Source of the DNA: an uncultured Actinomyces sp.
GTDB taxonomy: Bacteria > Actinomycetota > Actinomycetes > Actinomycetales > Actinomycetaceae
DNA: 64,000 bases
Direction: 5' to 3'
Assembly: GCA_900541895.1 (NCBI GenBank)
Contig: UWSI01000005.1
Coordinates: 1 to 64,000 of the forward strand
Shown: positions 37,222-46,189 of the stretch, in pieces
Position numbering within the stretch: the stretch's first letter is position 1
How the letters are laid out: every line of letters starts with the position of its first letter
Program-made: the position numbers and the translations under genes
The notes under the pieces: model-generated
Databases searched by the model: none
The model's input: only the letters and a program-made list of their open reading frames with translations
Told to the model about the DNA's origin: nothing

Positions 37222-38063
37222 GGGTGCAGGACCTCTAAAAACGCTTCCTCTTCAAGTTTGTTCAGCACCGACTGATCCGTTAGGTTTTCACCAAGTTGAT
37301 TCGGCTTTCCTAAGCCGTGATAGTCGGAGGAACCAAATACTTCCAGCTTCAAACGGCGTGCGATCCGCTCCACATCGGCTCGATCCTCTTCGGCATGATC
37401 ACGATGATCGCGCTCAATCCCGAACAGGCCCGCGTCCTTCATCATATCAATGACTTCCTCTGGCAGAAGCCTTTGGCGAGCCCGCGCGTGCGGATGAGCC
37501 AGCACAGGGATTCCCCCGGCGGCTCGAACCAGCTCTACAGCATCGACGGGGTCAGGCGCCCAGTGCATGACGTAATACTTACTGGAAGGATGCAGAGTCT
37601 GCGTAAAAACGGCACTGCGATCAGGAAAAGCGCCTATTTCAACCAGGGCATCAGCAATATGCGGACGCCCAACCGGTCCATCCTCAGGAGCAAGAGCGCG
37701 CACCTGCTCCCACGTGATTGGGTAATCCTCTGCGAGGCGTTCAACAATTTTTTGCGCACGCGTGAGACGCGACTCAGTTGCACGACGCTGCACTGCGAGC
37801 AGGGCCTCGTTCGCGGGATCGGGAAGGTATCCCAGAAGATGAACAGTGATCCCCTCACGCGCGCAGGACAACTCGACCCCGCGCACTAAGGACACCCCAG
37901 TTCGCTCAACGCAGGCTGCGGCCTCGTCCCAGCCAGCGTAGGTGTCGTGGTCAGTCAGCCCCACGACATCCACATGCGCCTGACGCGCTTTCTCCATGAG
38001 TTCGGCGGGAGTATCGGTACCGTCCGAGTACGCACTGTGTGTATGAAGATCGATCCTCGTCAT
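37218..38063 (-). CDS. PHP domain metal-dependent phosphoesterase
   Basis: 281 residues, YciV/RNase AM-like. Metal-binding motifs HTHSAYSDG and GLTDHDTYAGWDEA, a central H in VLAHPHARAR and terminal SSDYHGLGK are visible. Members act as 3',5'-nucleotide bisphosphate phosphatases or 5'-3' exoribonucleases; which applies here cannot be told. ATG 38063 has no Shine-Dalgarno but a TATTCT box 6 nt upstream. Confidence 0.9.
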   Translation of the reverse strand: MTRIDLHTHSAYSDGTDTPAELMEKARQAHVDVVGLTDHDTYAGWDEAAACVERTGVSLVRGVELSCAREGITVHLLGYLPDPANEALLAVQRRATESRLTRAQKIVERLAEDYPITWEQVRALAPEDGPVGRPHIADALVEIGAFPDRSAVFTQTLHPSSKYYVMHWAPDPVDAVELVRAAGGIPVLAHPHARARQRLLPEEVIDMMKDAGLFGIERDHRDHAEEDRADVERIARRLKLEVFGSSDYHGLGKPNQLGENLTDQSVLNKLEEEAFLEVLHP

Positions 38064-38069
38064 GTATTT

Positions 38070-38075
38070 AGAATA
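38070..38075 (-). promoter_or_regulatory. -10 box for leaderless PHP-marC transcript
   Basis: TATTCT on the minus strand, 6 nt before the ATG at 38063; no Shine-Dalgarno. Confidence 0.55.
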
Positions 38076-38120
38076 CGGTCCGCGTAGCACGCCGCACGGG
38101 GAAAGTGAGACCATGACTCT

Positions 38121-39653
38121 ATGACTACGACTGAAACAACCTCCGCGGAGGAAGCACCCGATTCTTTGGCTGAGCGCGTGAATAATCGCTCGCGCCGCCC
38201 ATCCTCAGATGCATTCCGAGAATTCATGGGCTCCCATTGGGGGCCACGTCCCGATCCGGGTATTACTCGATCGGCCGTTGCCGACTACCTTCCCGCTCGC
38301 GCAACTGCAGCCGGAGAACCTTTCACCGGTGAACGACTGGTTATCCCCGCAGGGACCTACAAAGTTCGCTCAAACGACTGCACCTACCGTTTCCGCGCAT
38401 ACTCGGCTTTCGCTCACCTGTCCGGTCTTGGGCAAGAGCGCGAACCCGATTCGGTCATTGTCCTTGAACCCCTTCCAGAAGGCGGTCACGAGGCGGTGCT
38501 GTATTTCAAGCCTCGCACCTCCCGTTCTTCCCAAGAGTTCTACTCTGACTCACGCTACGGTGAGTTCTGGGTGGGTGCCCGCCCTTCCCTCGAGGAAGTT
38601 GCAACCGAAACCGGTCTGCGTTGCGAACACATCGATACCCTTCGCGATGCTCTGGCCAAGGACGCAGGAATCGTCCGTTTACGCGTGGTTCGCAACGTCG
38701 ACGAGGCCGTGGAAGCCATGGTCAACGAGGTGCGCATGCAGGCAGGCCTGCCTTTTGGTGGCGACGCGGCCGAAACTGATGACGCTTTAGAAGAGCGCCT
38801 CTCAGAAATCCGCCTGTGCAAGGACGAATTTGAGATCTCTGAATTGCGTCGCGCAGTCGAGATCACAAAGGCTGGATTTGAAGATATCCTTCGTTCACTT
38901 CCTCGAGCCGTTGGTCACCGCCGCGGCGAACGCGTCATTGAGGGCGCCTTTGGTGCGGTAGCCCGCGAAGAAGGAAACGGCTTGGGCTACGACACCATCG
39001 CCGCCTCGGGCAACCACGCGAATACTCTGCACTGGATCGACAACGACGGTCCAGTTAACGATGGCGACCTGGTTTTGGTTGATGCCGGCGTTGAGGTTGA
39101 TTCGCTCTACACCGCAGATATCACCCGTACTCTGCCCGTCAATGGAACCTTCTCCCCCACTCAGGCGAAGGTGTACCAGGCAGTTTTGGATGCCTGCGAG
39201 GCCGCTCTTGAGCGTGCCAATCAACCCGGAACCCGCTTCCGCGATGTGCACGATGCCGCTATGAAGGTTATTGCCGCACGCCTTGAAGAATGGGGCCTGC
39301 TGCCCGTCAGTGCAGAGGAATCGCTTTCTCCCAATGGTCAGCAGCACCGCCGCTGGATGCCTCACGGCACAAGCCACCACCTGGGTCTGGATGTTCACGA
39401 CTGCGCTCAGGCGCGTCGCGAAATGTACCAGGATGCGCTGTTGGAGCCCGGAATGTGCTTCACCATCGAACCCGGTTTGTACTTCCGCGCCGATGACATG
39501 GCAATCCCCGAGGAATTCCGCGGAATCGGTGTGCGCATTGAGGATGATGTTTTAGTGAACGCTGATGGCAGCGTCACCCGAATCTCGGAAGACATCCCGC
39601 GCACCATTGCCGATGTTGAGGCGTGGATTGCCAGCGCTCAAGGGCGCGCATAA
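38121..39653 (+). CDS. pepP: Xaa-Pro aminopeptidase (M24B)
   Basis: Removes N-terminal residues preceding proline. 510 residues with an N-terminal aminopeptidase-P domain and a C-terminal pita-bread fold. The di-metal ligands are visible: Asp in LVDAGVEVDSLYTADITRT (two), His in HGTSHHLGLDVHD, Glu in CFTIEPGLYF and Glu in VRIEDDV. An N-terminal 80-residue extension is longer than in the E. coli enzyme, as in other Actinobacteria. It is divergent from the PHP gene. Confidence 0.95.
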   Translation: MTTTETTSAEEAPDSLAERVNNRSRRPSSDAFREFMGSHWGPRPDPGITRSAVADYLPARATAAGEPFTGERLVIPAGTYKVRSNDCTYRFRAYSAFAHLSGLGQEREPDSVIVLEPLPEGGHEAVLYFKPRTSRSSQEFYSDSRYGEFWVGARPSLEEVATETGLRCEHIDTLRDALAKDAGIVRLRVVRNVDEAVEAMVNEVRMQAGLPFGGDAAETDDALEERLSEIRLCKDEFEISELRRAVEITKAGFEDILRSLPRAVGHRRGERVIEGAFGAVAREEGNGLGYDTIAASGNHANTLHWIDNDGPVNDGDLVLVDAGVEVDSLYTADITRTLPVNGTFSPTQAKVYQAVLDACEAALERANQPGTRFRDVHDAAMKVIAARLEEWGLLPVSAEESLSPNGQQHRRWMPHGTSHHLGLDVHDCAQARREMYQDALLEPGMCFTIEPGLYFRADDMAIPEEFRGIGVRIEDDVLVNADGSVTRISEDIPRTIADVEAWIASAQGRA

Positions 39654-39665
39654 GCCTGAATGCAC

Positions 39666-39699
39666 AAGTGGCCTCGTCCCAGCCGGGACGAGGCCACTT
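39666..39699. terminator. Bidirectional terminator after pepP
   Basis: 15-bp perfect stem (AAGTGGCCTCGTCCC arm), 4-nt loop, between convergent pepP and the stress-protein gene. Confidence 0.8.
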
Positions 39700-39713
39700 C
39701 GCGCGTATATACG

Positions 39714-40394
39714 TCAGTTCTGAGGATCCGTTTGCGAGCTTTCGTCGTCGCGATGCTCCGCGCCGGTAGCGCTGGCGTCAGTTTCTGGCAGTTGCGACAA
39801 ACGCACTCCAAAACGAGGCTTCTCATCGGGACGTGAGCCATACTCAGTTGGACCAGTGCTTTCGCGAACAGTGCGAACTCGACGCGGACGCATCTGATTA
39901 CCTTCGGTCTTCTGCAGGAGATCGAAAGCTTCGCGAATGCGATCACTACCAGCAGCCTTCGAAATGATCACCGCATAGCGACCGGCGACTACCTGGGACT
40001 GAGAATAAAAGTCCCCTCGACGGCGGCGGATCAAGAACATTGCAGTGCTTAGACAGGCTGTGATCAGGGCACCCGCCAACATGCAGGCACCTACCCAGAC
40101 CATCGTGTTTCCCTGATTGACAGAGAGCACGATACCGATCATGGCACCCCACAGCGCACCATTCATCACTGCCTGGGAAACCGCTCGAGCCCAGGTCACG
40201 CGCCCGATAATTCGCTCAACCGAATAGAGGTCGGTACCAACCACGCTGACGTTCTCAACCTCAAAGTCATTGTTTGACAAGACCTCAAGCGCTGCCAAAG
40301 CCTGATCGTAAGAAGCATAGGAGGCAACTTCGGTGCCGTCAGGAAGGCTTCCGCCCCCACGGGTCCGCCGGGTTCCGCTCACAGGTACGCTCAT
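39714..40394 (-). CDS. General stress protein 17M-like (YflT domain) membrane protein
   Basis: 226 residues: an N-terminal YflT/GSP17M ferredoxin-like domain split around two membrane helices (VMNGALWGAMIGIVLSV and MVWVGACMLAGALITACL, about 75-120), and a Pro/Arg/Asp-rich tail likely to be disordered. ATG 40394 has AAGGGA 6 nt upstream; the much longer open frame to 40895 is antisense to the next gene and is rejected. The family is tied to general stress response; the action is unknown. Confidence 0.82.
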   Translation of the reverse strand: MSVPVSGTRRTRGGGSLPDGTEVASYASYDQALAALEVLSNNDFEVENVSVVGTDLYSVERIIGRVTWARAVSQAVMNGALWGAMIGIVLSVNQGNTMVWVGACMLAGALITACLSTAMFLIRRRRGDFYSQSQVVAGRYAVIISKAAGSDRIREAFDLLQKTEGNQMRPRRVRTVRESTGPTEYGSRPDEKPRFGVRLSQLPETDASATGAEHRDDESSQTDPQN

Positions 40395-40469
40395 ACTTTT
40401 CCCTTTCGTATTCTGCCATCGTAGCGAGAACTTGCTTGGCGTGGGCGGGTAAGAAGTTCGCTCTGGGGA

Positions 40470-40475
40470 TAAACT
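40470..40475 (+). promoter_or_regulatory. -10 box for leaderless PRC/MgtE-N/CBS gene
   Basis: TAAACT followed by 6 nt and GTG at 40482, without a Shine-Dalgarno. Confidence 0.5.
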
Positions 40476-40481
40476 GGCCAA

Positions 40482-41786
40482 GTGAGCAGTGCACCTATAA
40501 ACGTCGGCACAACCGGACGCCGAATCTACATCGGCAAACTTGCCGGTACCTCCGTCTTTGACCCATTGGGCGAGAAAGTTGGTGTGATTCACGACGTTGT
40601 CGTGACATTTCGCCTGAATTCGACCGCCAATGTGATTGGCTTCGTCGTCGAGGTCAGCCCTCGAAAACGCGTGTTTCTGCCCTTCACCCGCGTGACGGCG
40701 ATTGAATCCGGTTCCGTCATCACCACCGGCCTGCTCAATATTCGTTCCTTCAACCAGCGCCCCGTTGAAACGCTTGTCATCACTGAGCTTTTCGATCGTG
40801 AAGTCACAATGAATGACGGAAGCGGCGCTGTGAAGATCCTTGACGTCGCTATGCAGCAGCGCCGGCCTCGCGACTGGATCATCTCCACCCTGCACGTCCA
40901 GCGCGTCCGCACAACAACTTTGGGCTTCAAACGCGGCGGAACAACCATGACAGTTCGCGTCGATGAGGTCTCTTCACTGCTTAAGACCGATTCGAACCAA
41001 GCTGCTACCGCCCTGATTCAACACACGGAAGACATGAAGGCTGCCGACCTCGCAGACTTCCTTCACGACCTTCCTGCAGAACGACAATTGGCCGTCGCAA
41101 CGGAGCTCCCCGACTCACGTCTTGCAGATGTGCTGGAAGAGCTGGGTGAAGACGACCGTGTCTCGATCGTTTCTCAGCTGGAATCCAAGCGCGCTGCGGA
41201 CGTTTTGGACGCGATGCAGCCCGACGATGCAGCCGACCTCATGTCTGAGCTTCCCGTTGAAACAGCACAGTCTCTGCTGTCCTTGATGGAACCCGATGAA
41301 GCTGCAGACGTTCGCCGACTGATGGCCTACAAAGAATCAACAGCCGGTTCCTTGATGACTACCGAACCGGTCATCTTAGCCCCCGATGCAACTGTCGCTC
41401 AGATGCTCGCTTCTATTCGGCGCTCCGATCTTCCGGTTTCTTTGGCCGCAGCGACATTCATCGCACGTCCCCCATTGGAAACACCGACGGGCCAATACTT
41501 GGGCGCTGTCCATTTCCAGCGCGCACTTCGCGAACCCCCGAATACACTTTTGGGGACCATCATGGACACCGACCTCGACAGGCTCTCCCCCGACGCTCAC
41601 GTCGCGACTGTGACGCGTCTGCTGGCGACATACAACCTGACAGTTCTTCCCGTTGTCGATGAGGATGGACACCTTCTGGGCGCCGTTTCCGTTGATGACG
41701 TTTTGGACGAGCTGCTGCCACGTGACTGGCGCGACTGGGATGATGATGTGACCGACCGAGTAATGGCAAGGAGTATTGATGGCTGA
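40482..41786 (+). CDS. Soluble PRC-barrel, MgtE N-domain and CBS pair protein
   Basis: 434 residues, all predicted soluble. Order: PRC-barrel-like beta domain(s) (about 10-150), MgtE N-terminal superhelical domain (about 175-275, with repeated LLP/ADVLEELGEDDR-type motifs), and a CBS pair (about 280-430, ending HLLGAVSVDDVLDELL). It resembles the cytosolic regulatory half of the MgtE magnesium channel without the pore. The downstream DUF1003 membrane protein overlaps it by 8 nt and may be its membrane partner. Metal or nucleotide sensing is an inference from CBS/MgtE-N. Confidence 0.88.
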   Translation: MSSAPINVGTTGRRIYIGKLAGTSVFDPLGEKVGVIHDVVVTFRLNSTANVIGFVVEVSPRKRVFLPFTRVTAIESGSVITTGLLNIRSFNQRPVETLVITELFDREVTMNDGSGAVKILDVAMQQRRPRDWIISTLHVQRVRTTTLGFKRGGTTMTVRVDEVSSLLKTDSNQAATALIQHTEDMKAADLADFLHDLPAERQLAVATELPDSRLADVLEELGEDDRVSIVSQLESKRAADVLDAMQPDDAADLMSELPVETAQSLLSLMEPDEAADVRRLMAYKESTAGSLMTTEPVILAPDATVAQMLASIRRSDLPVSLAAATFIARPPLETPTGQYLGAVHFQRALREPPNTLLGTIMDTDLDRLSPDAHVATVTRLLATYNLTVLPVVDEDGHLLGAVSVDDVLDELLPRDWRDWDDDVTDRVMARSIDG

Positions 41787-42354
41787 TCGTCTTGATACCC
41801 CCACCGAGCGGAAGTTTAAGCTTTTCCGCCGCCGTTCCTCCGGCGATGGTTTTGGCCAGTTTGCCGAGGCCACGGCCCGCTTCATGGGCTCGCCGAAGTT
41901 TATTCTCTACATGACGATTTTCGTCGTCTCATGGATTGTCGCGAATGTCCTTCTTTACAAGGTTTCGGAACAGTACGCCTGGGATCCCTATCCCTTTATT
42001 CTGCTGAACCTCGCCTTCTCAACCCAGGCTTCGTATTCGGCGCCTCTGATCCTTCTTGCACAGAACCGCCAAGATGATCGTGACCGCGTTCAAGCAGAAC
42101 AAGACCGTCAGCGCGCGGAACGCAATCTTGCCGATACCGAGTATCTGACCCGCGAAATTGCTGCTCTTCGCATTGCACTGCAAGATGTTGCAACACGCGA
42201 CTTCGTCCGATCGGAACTTCGCGATATGCTCAACGATCTGCGCGAGGAGCTTGAAGAGCGTGACGAACGATTTGCTCAGCTCAGCGCTCAGGCAAATACG
42301 GACCAAGCAGAAGATTCTGCGGATCTGTCTACTCCGCTTCACGCCGACAGCTAA
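41779..42354 (+). CDS. DUF1003 family membrane protein
   Basis: 191 residues with the DUF1003 core: two membrane helices (about 45-65 and 80-100) around WDPYPFILLNLAFSTQASYSAPLILLAQNRQ, then a charged cytoplasmic coiled coil. AAGGAG lies 5 nt before ATG 41779. It overlaps the preceding CBS gene, a conserved actinobacterial pairing. Function unknown. Confidence 0.9.
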   Translation: MADRLDTPTERKFKLFRRRSSGDGFGQFAEATARFMGSPKFILYMTIFVVSWIVANVLLYKVSEQYAWDPYPFILLNLAFSTQASYSAPLILLAQNRQDDRDRVQAEQDRQRAERNLADTEYLTREIAALRIALQDVATRDFVRSELRDMLNDLREELEERDERFAQLSAQANTDQAEDSADLSTPLHADS

Positions 42355-42396
42355 ACCAGTCTGCGCAAACCGTTGCTGGGTCATAGGATTAACACC

Positions 42397-43527
42397 ATGA
42401 CTTTGACCTCGCAGAACGTTCTTGATGCCCTGTCGACTGTTATCGACCCCGAAATTCGTCGTCCAATTACTGATCTCAATATGGTCGATGCCATCAATAT
42501 CGATGGCTCAACGGTTTCGGTCACGATCTTGCTGACGACAGCGGGGTGCCCTCTGCGCACAACGATCTCAGAGGACGTGAATAAGGCTCTCAGCGCCCTT
42601 GATGGCGTGACGGATGTCAAGGTCACCATGGATGTCATGAACGATGAGCAGAAAAAGGCTCTTCGCGAAAAGCTCAACGGCGGTCGCCCCGAGCGCGAAA
42701 TTCTGTTTGCACGCCCCGATTCTCTGACACGCGTCATTGCCGTCACCTCAGGAAAGGGCGGCGTCGGCAAGTCCTCAATGACCGCAAACCTTGCCGCTGC
42801 ATTGGCTCGCCAAGGCCTCAAGGTCGGCGTGATGGATGCCGACATCTACGGTTTCTCAATTCCTCGAATGCTGGGAGTGAGCCATGATCCTCAGGTCATT
42901 GACGGAATGATTATTCCGCCTTTGGGAGCCGAAGGAGTCAAGGTCGTTTCGATTGGCATGTTCGTCCCCGATGGCCAGCCCGTCATTTGGCGTGGCCCCA
43001 TGCTCCACCGCGCACTTCAGCAATTCCTTGCAGATGTTTTCTGGGGCGACCTTGATATTCTACTCATCGATATGCCTCCCGGCACCGGTGATGTTGCAAT
43101 TTCAATCGCACAGCTCCTGCCCAATGCTGAAATTCTTGTTGTGACAACTCCGCAGATTGCTGCGGCCGAGGTCGCTGAGCGCGCCGGTTCCATTGCAACC
43201 CAGACTGATCAAAAGGTCATCGGTGTCATCGAGAACATGTCCTACCTCCCCCAGCCTGACGGCTCCAAGTTGGAGATCTTCGGTCACGGTGGCGGCCAGT
43301 CTGTATCTGATCGTTTGAGCGCTCAGCTCGGCTATTCGGTTCCGCTTCTGGGACAGGTTCCGCTGGACATTTCACTACGCGAAGGCGGCGACGCTGGCGA
43401 TCCTGTTTCAACACACGAAGGTCCCGCTGCGCAGGTCCTCCAAGAGCTCGCTGGAAAGCTTGCTCACGCCTCGCGCGGACTTGCGGGACGCCCGCTGGGT
43501 GTCGCTCCCCTGAACAAAACCATTTAA
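42397..43527 (+). CDS. mrp: Mrp/ApbC family P-loop ATPase (iron-sulfur carrier type)
   Basis: 376 residues: N-terminal MIP18/DUF59 domain (about 1-90) and a deviant Walker A SGKGGVGKSS followed by the ParA-like core (DMPPGTGD). Homologues carry and transfer Fe-S clusters. The C-x2-C seen in proteobacterial Mrp after the VIENMS motif is replaced by LPQPDGSK, as in other Actinobacteria, so cluster binding may differ. ATG 42397 has both AGGA 8 nt away and a TAGGAT box 7 nt away. Confidence 0.93.
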   Translation: MTLTSQNVLDALSTVIDPEIRRPITDLNMVDAINIDGSTVSVTILLTTAGCPLRTTISEDVNKALSALDGVTDVKVTMDVMNDEQKKALREKLNGGRPEREILFARPDSLTRVIAVTSGKGGVGKSSMTANLAAALARQGLKVGVMDADIYGFSIPRMLGVSHDPQVIDGMIIPPLGAEGVKVVSIGMFVPDGQPVIWRGPMLHRALQQFLADVFWGDLDILLIDMPPGTGDVAISIAQLLPNAEILVVTTPQIAAAEVAERAGSIATQTDQKVIGVIENMSYLPQPDGSKLEIFGHGGGQSVSDRLSAQLGYSVPLLGQVPLDISLREGGDAGDPVSTHEGPAAQVLQELAGKLAHASRGLAGRPLGVAPLNKTI

Positions 43528-43566
43528 TTCAAGGAATCGCCGCCACCATGGCGCGTAGTCATAAAG

Positions 43567-43602
43567 TTGACAAGGGTTGTGCGTAACCTATGAGACATAG
43601 GT
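43567..43602 (+). promoter_or_regulatory. Promoter and palindromic operator of the O-methyltransferase gene
   Basis: -35 TTGACA (43567-43572), 16-bp spacer, -10 TATGAG (43589-43594). The -10 lies inside a perfect palindrome ACCTATG-AGA-CATAGGT (43586-43602), so a bound repressor would block initiation. The binder is unknown. Confidence 0.6.
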
Positions 43603-43622
43603 ACACGAGTGCGGAGGAAAAG

Positions 43623-44258
43623 ATGGCGTCAGATAAAGCCTTGAGTTGGGTTTTCGCAGAAGAATTCGTCGAAGAAAACGAGCTTCTTGCGCAAGCTCGC
43701 GAGGCTGCCACCGATTTGGGTGCTGATCCTGTCTCAACCGGAGTTGGCGCCGCCCTTCGTCTTCTGGCTGCAACCTGCGGCGCGAAAGCGGTTCTGGAGA
43801 TTGGTACGGGTGCCGGCGTTTCTGGTCTCTGGCTGCTCCAAGGTATGTCTCCGGATGGAGTTTTGACCACTATCGATCAAGAGGTCGAATTTCACAAGCA
43901 CGCACGCCGCGCCTTTACGGCAGCTGGGATTCCCTCCCAACGCACCCGCCTCATTGCCGGTCGCGCGCTGGATGTTCTACCCCGTATGGCTGCCCGCGGT
44001 TACGACATGATGGTGATCGATGCACCCAACGCTGAAATCCCCGATTATTTGGATCATGCGCTCCGTGTCCTCCGCCCCGGCGGACTGATCGTGATTGTCC
44101 ACGCTCTCTGGCATGACCAGGTTGCTGATCCCGCGCAGCGCGATGAGCAAACCGTCATGATGCGCGAGATTGCAAAGGTTCTGGGATCTTCTGAGGAGTT
44201 CATTCCCGCGATGCTCCCCGTTGGCGATGGCCTTCTTGCTGCAGTCAAACGACGCTGA
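43623..44258 (+). CDS. SAM-dependent O-methyltransferase (class I, COMT-like)
   Basis: 211 residues of the O-methyltransferase 3 family: SAM motif VLEIGTGAGVSGLWL, VDAP-like IDAPNAEIPDYLDHA, and PGGLIVIVHALW. GGAGGAAAAG precedes ATG 43623. Substrate is unknown; homologues act on catechol-like or small aromatic compounds, and in Actinobacteria one often lies near sigE. Confidence 0.88.
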   Translation: MASDKALSWVFAEEFVEENELLAQAREAATDLGADPVSTGVGAALRLLAATCGAKAVLEIGTGAGVSGLWLLQGMSPDGVLTTIDQEVEFHKHARRAFTAAGIPSQRTRLIAGRALDVLPRMAARGYDMMVIDAPNAEIPDYLDHALRVLRPGGLIVIVHALWHDQVADPAQRDEQTVMMREIAKVLGSSEEFIPAMLPVGDGLLAAVKRR

Positions 44259-44286
44259 GCCAGGCCGCTTCTTCTTCCCTTCTTCT

Positions 44287-44324
44287 GGTGCCCGTAGATC
44301 TCGTTCTCGCGATCTACGGGCACC
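44287..44324 (+). terminator. Terminator after the O-methyltransferase gene
   Basis: 14-bp perfect stem (GGTGCCCGTAGATC arm), 10-nt loop, short T/C-rich tail. It isolates the trp operon from upstream transcription. Confidence 0.75.
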
Positions 44325-44379
44325 GCTCTTGATGATTCCCCTATCCGACTCACTTCGTATGTCTCACTTACTGGTACCG

Positions 44380-44409
44380 TTGGCGCCCCCGAGCACCCCG
44401 CATTAGTAT
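44380..44409 (+). promoter_or_regulatory. trp operon promoter
   Basis: -35 TTGGCG (44380-44385), 18-bp spacer, -10 TAGTAT (44404-44409). The +1 would fall at or just before the ATG at 44417, making the leader mRNA leaderless. Confidence 0.6.
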
Positions 44410-44416
44410 GAAAAAC

Positions 44417-44461
44417 ATGTTTGGTACTTCAGCATCACAGATGTGGTGGTGGCTCCCCTAA
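44417..44461 (+). CDS. trpL: trp leader peptide
   Basis: A 14-residue open frame, MFGTSASQMWWWLP, with three consecutive Trp codons, ahead of an attenuator and trpE. An in-frame ATG at 44408 would add three residues, but it overlaps the -10 box. No Shine-Dalgarno is present, and the TAGTAT box sits 7 nt from the ATG, so translation probably starts on a leaderless mRNA. Stalling at the Trp codons when charged tRNA-Trp is scarce would favour the antiterminator. Confidence 0.88.
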   Translation: MFGTSASQMWWWLP

Positions 44462-44523
44462 GGGCGGGCCTCCTTTGACGTACCTGGAAATGATCAAGGC
44501 TCGCTCATGTGGCGGGCCTTTTT
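44462..44523 (+). promoter_or_regulatory. trp attenuator
   Basis: Terminator: AAGGCTCGC (44496-44504) pairs with GCGGGCCTT (44512-44520) and is followed by TTTTT. Competing antiterminator: GGCGGGCC (44463-44470) can pair with GGCTCGCT (44498-44505) using G-U pairs. With the Trp-rich leader peptide just upstream this is a ribosome-mediated attenuator. GGCCCGCC at 44533-44540 offers a further alternative pairing. Confidence 0.85.
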
Positions 44524-44562
44524 CGTTGCGTTGGCCCGCCGAGGGCAAGGGATAGGAACACA

Positions 44563-46188
44563 ATGACACACGCAGACACACCCCACGTGATCTCGCGCGA
44601 GGTGCGCTACCACCCAGACGGCGGCAAGCTTTTGGCGTACCTGTGCGAGAAGGGATTGGTCCCCCAATCGGCCTCGGGCCACCCCACACGAGTTGTCCTG
44701 TTGGATAGCGCCGATATCGCTTCGAAGCAGCACCTCACCACCATTGCGGTTCTTGATACTTCCGCGTCGATTCAATGCGATGGAGACTTCGTACGCGTCA
44801 CCTCAACCAATCCGGTTGATGGCCAAAGCGCGCTCAATCAGGTCTGCGAGGCTCTCCCGAACGCTCTACGCGAGCGGAAGGACACGCATGCTCTCTTTGA
44901 GCTCCCTTCCCTCCGCGAAGACGAGGCCGATGAGGAAACACGTTTGAAAGAGCGCGCAACCATGGAGCCGTTGCGAGTTCTTACCGATACTCCCATCGAT
45001 CACCCGCACCTGCCTTTGGTCGCCGGAACCGTTTCTTTCGATTACCTCGCAACATACGAATCCCTACCCGATATCGAACAGGGATTTAATTCCTGCCCTG
45101 ATTACCTGTTCTTCCTTGCGCGAATCATCTTGGTCGTCGACCATCCTTCGCAAAGCGCCAACATTGTCGGAGCCTCACTCGACCGTGATTCTCTTGAGCG
45201 GCAAATCGATGCGCTTGCCCAGGCTATCGACCACGCCCCGCTGTCGACCGAGACTCCCACGGCCTCGGAAATGAAGATCGATCCTTCATCGCAGCCTCTT
45301 ATTGCACGCCCGACCATCTCTGATGATGACTTTGAGGCTCTGGTTACGACCATGCAAGAGCACATCGCTGCTGGCGACATCTACCAGGTCGTTCCCTCGC
45401 GCGGTTTTATCGCGGATTGCCCGAATGCACTGAGAAGCTACCGCTTTTTGCGAGATGAGAATCCCAGTCCTTACATGTTCTATATCGGCGCGGACGACTT
45501 CGAGCTTTTCGGAGCATCTCCGGAATCCTCGCTCCTTCATTCAGCAAAGGACGGAACGGTTGCAATTCGTCCGATCGCGGGGACACGCCCTCGAGGATTT
45601 GCCCCCGACGGCAACATCGATCACGAACTAGACATCCGCTTGGAACTTGAATTGCGTTCGGATGCGAAGGAAGTTGCCGAACACGTTATGCTCGTCGACT
45701 TGGCACGCAACGATGTCGCGCGCGTTTCACAACGAGGAACTCGTCGCGTTGAACAGCTCTTGCGCGTCGACCGTTATTCCCGAGTCATGCACCTGGTATC
45801 TGAGGTCAGCGGCACTCTGGCAGAAGATCTGCACCCCTTGGACGCTTTCCGCGCCTCGATGACCATGGGTACACTGACGGGCGCTCCAAAGCTTCGTGCG
45901 GCAGAGCTCATTCGCAACTACGAAGGCAAACGCCGCGGTTCATACGGTGGTGCTGTTGGTTACCTTCGAGGCGACGGAGAACTTGATACCTGCATCGTCA
46001 TCCGTTCGGCATTCGTCAAGGACGGACAGGCAATCGTGCAGGCCGGAGCCGGAGTCGTTGCAGATTCTGTCCCCGCTCGCGAGGCTGAAGAAACCGTCCA
46101 CAAGGCAAGCGCTGTTTTGCGCGCTTTGGCCGCCTCAACCGCTCGGCCGTTAACTATTTCCTCAAATGCGGAAGAAAGCGAGTTCTAA
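44563..46188 (+). CDS. trpE: Anthranilate synthase component I
   Basis: Makes anthranilate from chorismate with TrpG-supplied ammonia. 541 residues; chorismate-binding core with GTLTGAPKLRAAELIR and VQAGAGVVADSVP. Near the N-terminus LLDSADIASK corresponds to the enteric LLESADIDSK tryptophan feedback site, so allosteric inhibition is likely. Overall the sequence reads much more like the enteric/corynebacterial TrpE than the usual actinobacterial one. AGGA lies 5 nt before the ATG. Confidence 0.96.
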   Translation: MTHADTPHVISREVRYHPDGGKLLAYLCEKGLVPQSASGHPTRVVLLDSADIASKQHLTTIAVLDTSASIQCDGDFVRVTSTNPVDGQSALNQVCEALPNALRERKDTHALFELPSLREDEADEETRLKERATMEPLRVLTDTPIDHPHLPLVAGTVSFDYLATYESLPDIEQGFNSCPDYLFFLARIILVVDHPSQSANIVGASLDRDSLERQIDALAQAIDHAPLSTETPTASEMKIDPSSQPLIARPTISDDDFEALVTTMQEHIAAGDIYQVVPSRGFIADCPNALRSYRFLRDENPSPYMFYIGADDFELFGASPESSLLHSAKDGTVAIRPIAGTRPRGFAPDGNIDHELDIRLELELRSDAKEVAEHVMLVDLARNDVARVSQRGTRRVEQLLRVDRYSRVMHLVSEVSGTLAEDLHPLDAFRASMTMGTLTGAPKLRAAELIRNYEGKRRGSYGGAVGYLRGDGELDTCIVIRSAFVKDGQAIVQAGAGVVADSVPAREAEETVHKASAVLRALAASTARPLTISSNAEESEF

Positions 46189-46189
46189 G

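Noticed and set aside
40395..40895. N-terminal extension of the stress protein
   Set aside because: It is antisense to the divergent PRC/CBS gene; the ATG at 40394 has a good Shine-Dalgarno and a normal family start.
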